DNA of 33,336 nt from Sphingobium quisquiliarum P25 (GTDB taxonomy: Bacteria > Pseudomonadota > Alphaproteobacteria > Sphingomonadales > Sphingomonadaceae): NCBI RefSeq assembly GCF_000445065.1, contig NZ_ATHO01000061.1, forward strand, positions 1 to 33,336. Direction: 5' to 3'. Below are positions 25,381 through 33,251 of this stretch, in pieces (position 1 is the first letter of the stretch; each line of letters starts with the position of its first letter). The notes below the pieces were generated by a model, which was not told the origin of the DNA, searched no databases, and was given only the letters and a program-made list of their open reading frames with translations. The translations under genes and the position numbers were made by a program.

Positions 25381-26802
25381 TCACCCCGCCGCTTCGCTCC
25401 AGACCTGGGCAAAGAAGGGATTGCGTTCCGCCTCGGCGTCATAGCTGTCCGTATCGACCATCGTCTGCGGGCACCAATGGCCGCCCTTCAGATAAAGGCG
25501 CGGCGTCATGGTGAAGCGGTGCCCCGCCGCCGACTGCCATTCCACAGGCACATCCGGTCCATCGCAGGACGCCGCCAGACACTGGCCACCGCGATATTCC
25601 GCCGCGCCTTTCAGATCGTCAATCCGCCAATCTTCCGGCGCGCGGCTTTCATCATAGCCGTGGTTCAGCAGGGCCGGCTCGCGCGAAGGATGGGCGAAGT
25701 TGAACTTGTCCCAGTCACGCGGAATGGCTTCCCACGCCGCGCGCGATCCGAAATAAGCCTTGATCTTGGCTTCGTCATTATGGGCGAACCAGTAGAGCGA
25801 TCCCTCCGGCGCCTTTGCGAGCTTTTCGATCCGCTTCGACACCGCGCCCGGCATCAGCTTGGGAACGGTCCGCGCGATCCACGGCATGTGCTTGGGCGCT
25901 TCCTTGAAATAGTCCCACAGCGACTGTTCGCGGAAGGGCACCAGCGCTTCCAGGCGGTCGGAGTCGGAATACCATTGCCCATGGAAGTTGCGCGTCGCGA
26001 ACCAGTGCGGCCGGAGTATCTTCTGATAGTTGGACATCTGCGCCGCCATGAACTCATGGTTCACGACCCGCGACGAAGCGCCGCCGCCCAGATTATAAAA
26101 GCCGCGCCAGAATTCCGCCGGAACATCGTCGCCGCACAGCGCCGCCATCAAACGGCCGCTGTCATTTGCGGTGGACCATTCGAACACGCCGTTCAGCGGA
26201 TTGTGGAACATGATCGGGTCGAAGATCTTCCACATCTCATAATGCGCCATGCCGCTCTGCCGCACAGAGGCCCAATGGGTGATGCCGCTTTGCGCGACAA
26301 TGGCTTCGGCCTGCGTCTTGGTGACGGCATAATGATCATAGACGCTGATCTTGATAGGGTCGCCGGTACGGCCCCATTGAACCGGCGCATTGCGGCTGCC
26401 CGTTTCAGCGACCGTGCCTATATAGATGAGGCGGGTGGTCTTCGGGTCGCCCACCGCGTGGATCGCATCGACGATATTCTGCGTGCCCCCGACATTCACC
26501 TTCGTCACCACGTCGAGCGGCATCCGGTCGCACAGCGGCGACACCAGCGCGCCGACATGCAGCACGACATCCGCGCCCTTCACGCCTTCGCGAATCGACG
26601 CAGCGTTGGTCAGGTCGCCCCAGACGATCTCCGCCGCATTGCTGGCCGTGATGTCGCGCACCACCGGATGCGCCTTCTCCTCCGGCCGCACCAGCACGCG
26701 CAGGCGCAGCGTGTCGCTTTTCGCAGCGATGCGCTTCACCACTTCGCGCCCCATATTGCCGGTTGCGCCCGTCAGGAAAACCGTCTTGCGGCTGTCGTTC
26801 AT
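25381..26802 (-). CDS. extended SDR (NAD-dependent epimerase/dehydratase family) with long C-terminal region
   Basis: 473 residues. The N-terminal Rossmann domain begins TVFLTGATGNMGREV (TGATGNMG at 11-18, a variant of TGxxGxxG). NVGGTQNIVDA and IYIGTVAETGS are typical extended-SDR segments, and Y158/K162 in YDHYAVTKTQAEA form the active site. Residues beyond about 330 form an unusual C-terminal extension rich in Trp and Asp (WEAIPRDWDKFNFAHPSREP, DWRIDDLKGAAEYRGGQCLA), making it about 130-150 residues longer than common epimerases. Start at ATG 26802 with GGGGA about 10 nt upstream; a TTG five codons earlier is possible. Its large size and the neighbouring SDRs suggest a hydroxysteroid, terpenoid or aromatic-dimer pathway rather than nucleotide-sugar chemistry, but this is inference. 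Confidence 0.82.
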   Translation of the reverse strand: MNDSRKTVFLTGATGNMGREVVKRIAAKSDTLRLRVLVRPEEKAHPVVRDITASNAAEIVWGDLTNAASIREGVKGADVVLHVGALVSPLCDRMPLDVVTKVNVGGTQNIVDAIHAVGDPKTTRLIYIGTVAETGSRNAPVQWGRTGDPIKISVYDHYAVTKTQAEAIVAQSGITHWASVRQSGMAHYEMWKIFDPIMFHNPLNGVFEWSTANDSGRLMAALCGDDVPAEFWRGFYNLGGGASSRVVNHEFMAAQMSNYQKILRPHWFATRNFHGQWYSDSDRLEALVPFREQSLWDYFKEAPKHMPWIARTVPKLMPGAVSKRIEKLAKAPEGSLYWFAHNDEAKIKAYFGSRAAWEAIPRDWDKFNFAHPSREPALLNHGYDESRAPEDWRIDDLKGAAEYRGGQCLAASCDGPDVPVEWQSAAGHRFTMTPRLYLKGGHWCPQTMVDTDSYDAEAERNPFFAQVWSEAAG

Positions 26803-27180
26803 GCTATTTTTCCCCAATCGTCGAAGGCGAATGATTTGGCGCTTTCGCTAGCGGCAACCCAGCCTCTTGTCCCTACGAAAATGCTCAACCGCCGGCACTT
26901 TTCGACCTCGCCCTTCGAGCTCGAAAAAAAAGGCCGGTCAAACGACCAGCCTTGTGAGTAAGGAGAGATGCCTAGAAAGGCTGATATGTTTGTAGACCCT
27001 TTTAAAGCACGCGCAAGCATTAAATAGACTATGCTTTATATTTTATCCTACACCGGTGCAGCCATTCGGCAGCAAGACCCGGTTGCCGCGAATGAAAAAT
27101 AGCGATAGCACGTTTTTCCGACGCATAAGGAGGGCTGTCACGCATTCGGGCGGCCACATGCGTAACCGATGGAGAGGAAT
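26803..27180. other. 378-bp intergenic region with lower G+C; no established gene
   Basis: Divergent region between the epimerase-like gene and the SDR at 27181. It holds an orphan minus-strand terminator (26924-26953), an AT-rich stretch (about 26985-27050) containing the inverted repeat AAGCAT (27015-27020) / ATGCTT (27031-27036), and a 19-codon plus-strand frame (26968-27027; starts MPRKADMFVD) with AAGGAGAG almost touching its ATG. Promoters for both flanking genes must lie here, but I see no convincing -35/-10 pair. Confidence 0.5.
26924..26953 (-). terminator. orphan Rho-independent terminator on the minus strand
   Basis: Read on the minus strand, AAGGCTGGTC-GTTT-GACCGGCC forms a stem with one mismatch, followed by eight T residues. 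The nearest minus-strand gene with this orientation upstream would lie at higher coordinates, yet none exists before the plus-strand SDR at 27181. It may end a small RNA starting near 26985-27000. Confidence 0.6.
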
Positions 27181-28035
27181 ATGGCGCGTTTGGCGGGTAA
27201 AATCGCGATCGTTACGGGTGGTTCCCGAGGAATGGGCGCGGCGACCGTGCGGCAGTTCGTGCGCGAAGGCGCGAAGGTGGTGATCGCCGATCTTCTGCCC
27301 GAGGGTGAGGAACTGGCGAGGGAACTCGGCCCGGCGGTGCTTTTCCACCGCACCGACATTTCCAGCGAAGCCGACTGGCAGGCGCTGCTCGCGGCGACAG
27401 AGGCGGCATTCGGCACACCGGACGTCCTCGTCAACAATGCGGCCATGCAGCGTTTCCGCTCCATCCTGGAATGCGAGATCGATGATTTCCGCAAGGTGCT
27501 CGACGTCAATCTGATTGGCACCTTCATGGGGTTGAAGATCGTCGGCGGCGCGATGGTGCGGCAGCGGCGCGGCTCCATCATCAACATCTCGTCGGTGGAC
27601 GGAATGCGTGGAGCCAACGGCTATGCCGCCTATTCATCCAGCAAATGGGCGGTACGCGGCCTGACGAAGGTAGCCGCGATGGAGTTCGGCCCGCGCGGCG
27701 TGCGCGTCAATTCGGTTCATCCCGGCGGCGTTCAGACGGTGATGGGCAACCCCACGGGCGCGGCGGCCGAAGATATCGACAAGGGGTTCGGCATGGTGCC
27801 CGCGCAGCGCAGCGGCCAGCCTGACGAAATCGCCGCCGCCACCCTCTTCCTGGCGAGCGATGAAGCGTCCTACATCATCGGCGCGGAACTGGCGGTCGAT
27901 GGCGGCTGGGTCGCAGGCATCTATAACCACATGCTTTCCGGCGCGCCGGAAGATGCCGATTATGGCGCCCGTACGGCGACTCACGACACCAACAAGTTTC
28001 TGGATGACGCGCTTCGCGCCAGGGAAGGGAATTGA
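27181..28035 (+). CDS. short-chain dehydrogenase/reductase, classical type
   Basis: 284-residue classical SDR. TGGSRGMG at 12-19, D37 after beta-2 (VVIADLLPEG) favouring NAD(H), NNA at 86-88, N110, S137/S138 in IINISSVDG, Y151 and K155 in YAAYSSSKWA, and HPGGVQT after beta-6. The set is complete and resembles 3-alpha/20-beta-hydroxysteroid dehydrogenase and cyclohexanol-type dehydrogenases. The tail beyond 240 (YNHMLSGAPEDADYGARTAT) is longer than usual. Start at ATG 27181 with GGAGAGGA directly upstream; an ATG four codons earlier sits in that SD. First gene of an SDR / SnoaL-like / SDR operon; the next starts 2 nt after its stop. Confidence 0.9.
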   Translation: MARLAGKIAIVTGGSRGMGAATVRQFVREGAKVVIADLLPEGEELARELGPAVLFHRTDISSEADWQALLAATEAAFGTPDVLVNNAAMQRFRSILECEIDDFRKVLDVNLIGTFMGLKIVGGAMVRQRRGSIINISSVDGMRGANGYAAYSSSKWAVRGLTKVAAMEFGPRGVRVNSVHPGGVQTVMGNPTGAAAEDIDKGFGMVPAQRSGQPDEIAAATLFLASDEASYIIGAELAVDGGWVAGIYNHMLSGAPEDADYGARTATHDTNKFLDDALRAREGN

Positions 28036-28037
28036 TC

Positions 28038-28493
28038 ATGACCACGCTGCAAAGCCTGCTGGACGAGCGGGAAATCACCCGCGGACTTGGCCATTTTGCT
28101 CGCATCCTCGATCAGAAGCGCTGGGATGACCTGACCACGGTCTTCGCCCACGATCTGGCGTTCAACTATGGCGCGGGCGGCGAACAGGAAGGAATTGAGG
28201 CGCTGGAGGAACAGATGCGTCAATTTCTGGATGTCTGCGGCGGCACGCAGCATCTGATCGGCAGCATATTGGTGGATGTGGACGGCGACCGTGCCGAAAG
28301 CCGCGCCTATGTGCAGGCACGGCATCAGCGCCGGGACGATCCGGTAGGCGCGATCTTTGATTCGACCGGTGAATATCGTGACCAGTGGGAAAGGCGCGCC
28401 GACGGCTGGCGCATCGTTCGCCGCGACGCGATCTGGTTCCTCCATAGCGGCGATCCGGCCGTACTGGCGGCGGGGGAGGATCAGTTGGGATGA
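28038..28493 (+). CDS. SnoaL-like / NTF2-fold protein
   Basis: 151 residues of the SnoaL-like NTF2 cone fold. The start helix region is LLDEREITRGLGHFARILDQ, with the conserved KRWDDLTTVFAHDLAFNYG, then strands GTQHLIGSILVDVDGDRAES, GEYRDQWERRADGWRIVRRD and a C-terminal aromatic WFLHSGD. Known members act as dehydratases, dehalogenases, isomerases or cyclases on ring compounds; the wall residues alone do not tell which. It starts 2 nt after the first SDR and overlaps the second by 4 bp (ATGA). Such SDR-SnoaL pairs are common in sphingomonad and actinobacterial steroid or aromatic catabolism. Confidence 0.85.
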   Translation: MTTLQSLLDEREITRGLGHFARILDQKRWDDLTTVFAHDLAFNYGAGGEQEGIEALEEQMRQFLDVCGGTQHLIGSILVDVDGDRAESRAYVQARHQRRDDPVGAIFDSTGEYRDQWERRADGWRIVRRDAIWFLHSGDPAVLAAGEDQLG

Positions 28494-29305
28494 GCGGCGC
28501 GGCTACGCTTGCCGAACGCTATGGTCCGCGAGCATTGATCCTGGGCGGCTCGGAAGGGATCGGCGCGGAATTCGCCGATCTGCTCGCCGGGTCTGGCCTC
28601 GATCTCACACTCGTGGCCCGGTCGGCCGCTGCGCTGAACGAGACTGCTGGAAAGATCCGCCGGGTGCATGGGGTCGATGTCGAGATCATCGAACTTGACC
28701 TCGCTGCTCCCGATATCCCGTCCAGGGCGAGCGACATCATCGCGGCGCGGGACTATGGCCTTGTCATCTACAATGCGGGCGCGACCCATGGGGTGAGCCT
28801 CTTTTTGGACCAGCCGGTCGAGCGCGCGCTCAACCTGGTGGCGCTCAACTGCGCGTCGCCGGTGGCCTTTGCCCATGCCGCGCTCGGCAAGATGCGGGAG
28901 AAGGGCCGGGGCGGCCTGATCCTGATCTCGTCCATGTCAGGACTGGTCGGCAGTGGCTATGTCGCCGCCTATGCGGCATCCAAGGCCTTCGAAATCGTGC
29001 TGGCGGAAGGATTGCATTGGGAATTGCAGCGTGACGGAGTGGACATTTTGTGCGCCGTCGCATCGCTTACCGACACGCCCGCCATGCAGCGTTCGGGGAT
29101 GGTAGCGGTCGAAGGGCTGACGCCGATGGACGCCCGGACCTTCGCATCGGGCGCGCTCGGCGCGCTTGGAACCACGCCGGTCTGGTACGCCGTGGGGGAC
29201 ACGGCGGTCGAGGGCCTGCGGGCGATGCCGCGTCCCGCCGCCACGGCCAATGCTTCCGCCATATCGGCGCAGCTATGGGGTATAGAGGCCGATCGCGGCG
29301 GCTGA
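28490..29305 (+). CDS. short-chain dehydrogenase/reductase
   Basis: 271-residue SDR. The nucleotide loop is GGSEGIG (19-25) in ALILGGSEGIGAEFA; R44 (TLVARSAA) suggests NADP(H). VIYNAGATHG holds NAG at 95-97, active-site Ser is in LILISSMSG (147-148), and YAASK gives Y161/K165. The C-terminal third is shorter and lacks the usual substrate-loop PG motif, having ASLTDTPAMQRSGM instead. It overlaps the SnoaL-like gene by 4 bp, with GGGGGAGGA 9 nt before the ATG, and its stop overlaps a 40-codon frame (TGATG). Probably acts on the same substrate series as the first SDR. Confidence 0.88.
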   Translation: MSGAATLAERYGPRALILGGSEGIGAEFADLLAGSGLDLTLVARSAAALNETAGKIRRVHGVDVEIIELDLAAPDIPSRASDIIAARDYGLVIYNAGATHGVSLFLDQPVERALNLVALNCASPVAFAHAALGKMREKGRGGLILISSMSGLVGSGYVAAYAASKAFEIVLAEGLHWELQRDGVDILCAVASLTDTPAMQRSGMVAVEGLTPMDARTFASGALGALGTTPVWYAVGDTAVEGLRAMPRPAATANASAISAQLWGIEADRGG

Positions 29306-29427
29306 TGAAGCTGGAAAATCCCGCGGCATCCAACGCAGCGCTGCTCGCCTTCAACGAGAGCGGCGAACGGGCCGATCCCGCCGCGATGGCTTCATTGGTC
29401 TCCCTCTGCCCTGTCGAAGCGCGGTGA
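29305..29427 (+). pseudogene. 40-codon remnant or tiny ORF at the end of the SDR operon
   Basis: The ATG at 29305 overlaps the SDR stop as TGATG, the usual way genes in this window are coupled. The frame reads MKLENPAASNAALLAFNESG and about 20 more residues, then stops at 29427. Its last 36 bp overlap the 3' end of the convergent PepSY gene. It looks like the N-terminus of a longer protein cut off at a junction; I do not recognise the family. It could also be a chance frame. Confidence 0.35.
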
Positions 29428-30945
29428 AGTGCTTGCGATGCTCGTCCGCCCCATCGCCATCCGTTCGCGCTTGGCGGCGCTGCGTCGATAGCTTTTGGCG
29501 AGATGCCGCCATCCGATCACGATGCCGGACAGCGACATGACGATGCCCAGCCCCGACAGCAGCCACATGAGCGGATCGCGCAGCATGCGGTTGGCCAGCA
29601 GGAAGGGCAGATCGAAATCATGAAGCGCGTTGAACAGCCAGCGATAGGTGCGGCCGCTGGCATTTTGCTGACTGAGCAGGCCCCCGCTTTGCGGATCGAT
29701 GGTCACCCATGTCCGGTCGGCGTCAGCGAAGATGATGCGGAGCACCGGCAGCGGCCGATCATGCCCGTGCGAATACCAGTAGAGATCCGGCTCCGTCAGG
29801 AGGATGGTTTGCCGGATCGGCACGCCGGGCATCAGGCGTTGCGCTGCGGCGGCCAGTTCGGCCTGGGTGAACCGCAGCGGCTGTCCGCTGGGGCTGGCCA
29901 TGACAGGCGGCGTGTCACCTGTTGAGGCCAGTGTCACGACAGGACGGCCGCCGATCCACCCGAACCGCGCCTCACGGGCTTGCGCTGCGCGCGCGGCAAG
30001 GCTGGCCATGTCCAGCGCGGGAAAATCGGCACCCGCATGCGCGGCATAGAGGGCAGGGCCGCCTGCCGGTCCGTTCCGCGCGAACCAGTCGAACGGATTG
30101 ACCGACAGCCATCCGCTGAACATCCAGGTGATGGCGAAAAGGCCGCCGATCAGCCCTGTCAGATGATGCCATTTCATCCAGCCGCGATAGGGCGTGACCG
30201 CGCCATTTTTGTAGCGCCGCCGCAGCCGCATGCGCAAAATGCCGATCCACAGCCCCGTAACGCCAACGATGATCGCGGGGCCGGAGGTCCATAGCACCAC
30301 CTGCCGCCAGAATGCGCCGTCCCGCCGGAGGGCGCTGAGGTAGAGCCAGTGCGGCACCGCGCCCGCCCAGTTCCACGCCCGCTCCCGCGCATTCGTATTC
30401 TGCACCACTTCGCCGGTGGTGGAGGAGACATAGAGTTGCGTCCCTGCATCGTCCGCCAGCGATATTTTCCAGAGCGGCCGCGCCCATGAGAGCCCCTGCG
30501 CGATGGTCCACTGGTCGTCATGGATCTTCTCGACATGGCGGACCGGCGCACCGTCAGCGAAACGCTGGGCGGCCGCCACCGCCGAAGCGGCATCGGGAGC
30601 GGAAAGCGGGCGTCCGTCGACGGCGGACAGGGCGACGCGGCCGTCCTTGCCCCTGATCCGCCAGGCCGGTTCGCCTGCCGCCATGTCCAGGCGAAGCTCG
30701 GCGGGAAACTCCGCCTGCTTCGCCCGGCGCAGCGCGTCGGCGGGGCCGATCGCCACCCGGCTCCAGTCGATGGGCGTTGACCCCGCCAGCCTTTCCGCCT
30801 TGGTCAGCGACGGGTAGGGCACATACATCATGACGATGCCCGACACGAACCAGAGCAGGAACAGCAGGCAGGCGGCGATGCCGAGCCAGCGATGGACCCA
30901 GTAGAGCCATCGCAGGCCGGTCTTGACCAGAGCCGGGCGGGCCAT
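29392..30945 (-). CDS. PepSY-associated transmembrane protein (FoxB-like reductase family)
   Basis: 517-residue inner-membrane protein of the PepSY_TM group. Transmembrane helices are at about 20-42, 215-238, 258-282 and 458-480, with PepSY-type periplasmic regions between the first two and between the last two. Histidines at helix ends, H18 (YWVHRWLG), H199 (VPHWLYL), H260/H261 (KWHHLTG) and H442 (NALHDFDLPFL), are the likely haem ligands seen in FoxB-type ferrisiderophore reductases. The ATG at 30945, 5 nt after the receptor stop, has AAGG upstream; an in-frame extension into the receptor gene is open but would precede the natural membrane start. It is co-transcribed with a TonB receptor under a cobalamin riboswitch, so it may reduce an imported metal complex. 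Confidence 0.87.
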   Translation of the reverse strand: MARPALVKTGLRWLYWVHRWLGIAACLLFLLWFVSGIVMMYVPYPSLTKAERLAGSTPIDWSRVAIGPADALRRAKQAEFPAELRLDMAAGEPAWRIRGKDGRVALSAVDGRPLSAPDAASAVAAAQRFADGAPVRHVEKIHDDQWTIAQGLSWARPLWKISLADDAGTQLYVSSTTGEVVQNTNARERAWNWAGAVPHWLYLSALRRDGAFWRQVVLWTSGPAIIVGVTGLWIGILRMRLRRRYKNGAVTPYRGWMKWHHLTGLIGGLFAITWMFSGWLSVNPFDWFARNGPAGGPALYAAHAGADFPALDMASLAARAAQAREARFGWIGGRPVVTLASTGDTPPVMASPSGQPLRFTQAELAAAAQRLMPGVPIRQTILLTEPDLYWYSHGHDRPLPVLRIIFADADRTWVTIDPQSGGLLSQQNASGRTYRWLFNALHDFDLPFLLANRMLRDPLMWLLSGLGIVMSLSGIVIGWRHLAKSYRRSAAKRERMAMGRTSIASTSPRFDRAEGDQ

Positions 30946-30950
30946 CAGCC

Positions 30951-33062
30951 TTACAGGCTCATGTCTAGCCGGACATCGAAGCGCCGGGGTGCGCCAAGCA
31001 GCCATTGCGAAGAATTGCTGCCGGTGGAGTAGATCTTGTCGAAGACGTTGCTGACCCTGCCGTCGACGGCGACCTTTTCGCTGATTGTCCAGCGCAAGCC
31101 CACATCCACCACCTCATAACCGGGGACGCGCAGGCTGTTGGCGTTGTTCGACCAGCGCTTGTCAACGAAGCGGGCGGAGACGCGCGCCTGCAACGGCTCG
31201 ATAAAGCGCCAGTTGGCGGAGATGTTGGCGGTCTTGGACGGAATGCCCGGCGGCGTGTTCCCGGCCCGGTCGATGATGGCGCCGCCGACGATCTCGCCGA
31301 ATTCCTTGAACCTGGCCTTCAGCACAGTGCCGTTCGCCTCGATTCCGAAGGCGTCGGTCAATTGGAGGGCCAGCGTCGCCTCTATGCCCTTCGAGGTGCG
31401 CCTGCCGATCTGCTGCGTGATCAGCCGGTTATCGGGATCGGGGGAGAGGAGGCGGCGCTTTTCTATGTCGAACAGCGCGATCGATGCTGATCCGCGGCCG
31501 TCCAGGAAGCGCTGCTTGACGCCCACTTCGAACTGACGCGCGGGGGAGAGGCCGAAATCCTTTTGCGAGTTTGACGTGGTGATGAGCGTGCCGATCGGAT
31601 CGGTCCCGACCGTGAAGGATCCGTAGAGCGACGTGTCCGGCGTTGGATTCAGCACCACCCCGATCCGGCCGGACGTGCTGTTATATTTGCGCTTGAACCC
31701 GTTCGCAGGCGTCCGCGCGTCGATGCGCTCCAGTTCATACCAGTCCTGCCGGAAGCCGCCGACCAGCGACAGCCAGTCGCTGAGCTTCAACTGGTCTTCC
31801 ATGAACAGCGAATATTGTATGGTTAGCGTGCGAAAGCCGAGCGTCGTCGGAACCGGCGAGATGAAGCTGCCCGGATCGAAATCGAACGGGTCCACCACCG
31901 AGCTGCCGCCATAGGGCGAATTGTTGATGTGGCGGAATTTGATGCGATTGACGTCGAAGCCGACGAGCAGGCTGTTCTCCACCGATCCGCCCAATGGCGT
32001 GCGGATCGTGATGTCGCCACGATCCCCATATTGGTCCTGCCGGTGGATGATGTTGAGATAGTCGCCGCGCGTCACCAGCCCGGTCGCGGGGGAGAAGCGG
32101 TAATTCTCAGCATTGAGATAGTCGCGATTCGACTGGAGGTAGTAAGCGGCATTGCGCAGCGTCACTGTATCCGAAGCCTGCCATTCCGTGGACAGGCGCG
32201 TCCAGCTATCACGGAAATGATTCTCGCTGTCGGTGATGTTGAAGTTTATCTCGCGAAGACGCTTGTCGAACCGGCCATCATTCAGCGGCGTGCCGAAATA
32301 GGGCAGGATATGAACATTGCCATAGTCGGACGCCAGAGTGAAGCTGAGCGTGGGCGTGGCATCCCAGCGGAGCGCGCCTGAAATGGCGAGATTCTGGTTC
32401 TCGCTGTTGCGGTCGAGCCAGCCGTCCGATCGTGTGGCGCTGGCGGTCAGGCGGTAGGACAGACCGCCGCCGATAGGGCCGCCAATGTCTCCCGCGATCT
32501 GCACCGCATTGTCCGACCCATAGGCGACGCGGGCCTGCATGACCGTGCGATCCGTCACCGGCTTCTTCATGATGACGTTGATCGCGCCGCCGATCGCGCC
32601 TTCGCCCGAAATCACCGAGCTTGGGCCGCGCAGCACGTCGACACGCTCCACCGTCCACGGATCTACCGGGAAGGTGAGCGTGCCCGAAGCCACGAACAGG
32701 CGCATGCCGTCGACCAGCAACTGCACCGATCCGTGGCCCGAAAAGCCGCGCGCGGCCAGTGCCGTATTGCCGTTCCCTGGCGATCCCTGGAAGGTGATGC
32801 CGGTGGCGCGGCTCACCGCTTCCTGAATGGAGATGTCGCCCCGCGCCCGGATCGCGTCGCCGTCCAGCACCTCTATGCTGGCGGGCGTTTCGAAGACGGT
32901 AAGGCCCAGGCGGCTGCCGCTGCTAACGGTGTCCAGGCTGGTTTCGGCACGCAGGCCGGTGACCAGGATGGTGTCCGACGGTTCGGCCTCCGCGGCATGG
33001 GCAGCGGACGAAAGCGCAGCCAGGCTGGTGGCCGCGCACAGCGCAAATCTGGAAATAGTCAT
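30951..33062 (-). CDS. TonB-dependent receptor under cobalamin riboswitch control
   Basis: 703-residue outer-membrane receptor. Signal peptide MTISRFALCAATSLAALSSA ends AHA. DTILVTG is the TonB box. The plug domain has TPASIEVLDGDAI, ISIQEAVSRATGI, ARGFSGHGSVQLLVDGMRLF and VDVLRGPSSVISGEGAIGGA, a pattern of siderophore-type receptors. The barrel follows with YGSFTVGTDP and a C-terminal RRFDVRLDMSL. The ATG at 33062 is the right start: the frame is open for 77 codons further upstream, but those would cover the riboswitch leader and have no signal peptide. The upstream riboswitch argues for uptake of cobalamin or another corrinoid, while the receptor class and PepSY partner alone would suggest a siderophore. 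The true ligand is open. Confidence 0.9.
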   Translation of the reverse strand: MTISRFALCAATSLAALSSAAHAAEAEPSDTILVTGLRAETSLDTVSSGSRLGLTVFETPASIEVLDGDAIRARGDISIQEAVSRATGITFQGSPGNGNTALAARGFSGHGSVQLLVDGMRLFVASGTLTFPVDPWTVERVDVLRGPSSVISGEGAIGGAINVIMKKPVTDRTVMQARVAYGSDNAVQIAGDIGGPIGGGLSYRLTASATRSDGWLDRNSENQNLAISGALRWDATPTLSFTLASDYGNVHILPYFGTPLNDGRFDKRLREINFNITDSENHFRDSWTRLSTEWQASDTVTLRNAAYYLQSNRDYLNAENYRFSPATGLVTRGDYLNIIHRQDQYGDRGDITIRTPLGGSVENSLLVGFDVNRIKFRHINNSPYGGSSVVDPFDFDPGSFISPVPTTLGFRTLTIQYSLFMEDQLKLSDWLSLVGGFRQDWYELERIDARTPANGFKRKYNSTSGRIGVVLNPTPDTSLYGSFTVGTDPIGTLITTSNSQKDFGLSPARQFEVGVKQRFLDGRGSASIALFDIEKRRLLSPDPDNRLITQQIGRRTSKGIEATLALQLTDAFGIEANGTVLKARFKEFGEIVGGAIIDRAGNTPPGIPSKTANISANWRFIEPLQARVSARFVDKRWSNNANSLRVPGYEVVDVGLRWTISEKVAVDGRVSNVFDKIYSTGSNSSQWLLGAPRRFDVRLDMSL

Positions 33063-33251
33063 GATCAACAAACCCTGTCTGGCGTCATCGACGTCGAGCG
33101 AGGGCGTCCGCGCGAACGGCCGGCCCACGCGACAGCGCGACGCCCCCGGCGCCGTCGCTTGGGTCGATGCGGCCCCCGCCGCACATGCGTCGCTCAGACG
33201 GAATATCACCGTGCCTCGGCCATCCCCTGGACCAGGGCAAGAGCGACCAGA

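Noticed and set aside
25477..26961. 494-codon plus-strand open frame opposite the epimerase-like gene
   Set aside because: The minus-strand protein has TGATGNMG and YxxxK. The plus-strand frame is a His/Arg-rich shadow.
33225..33237. Hairpin CCCTGG/CCAGGG in the riboswitch leader as an intrinsic terminator
   Set aside because: The loop is a single base and no T-run follows on the minus strand, so it is not a Rho-independent terminator.
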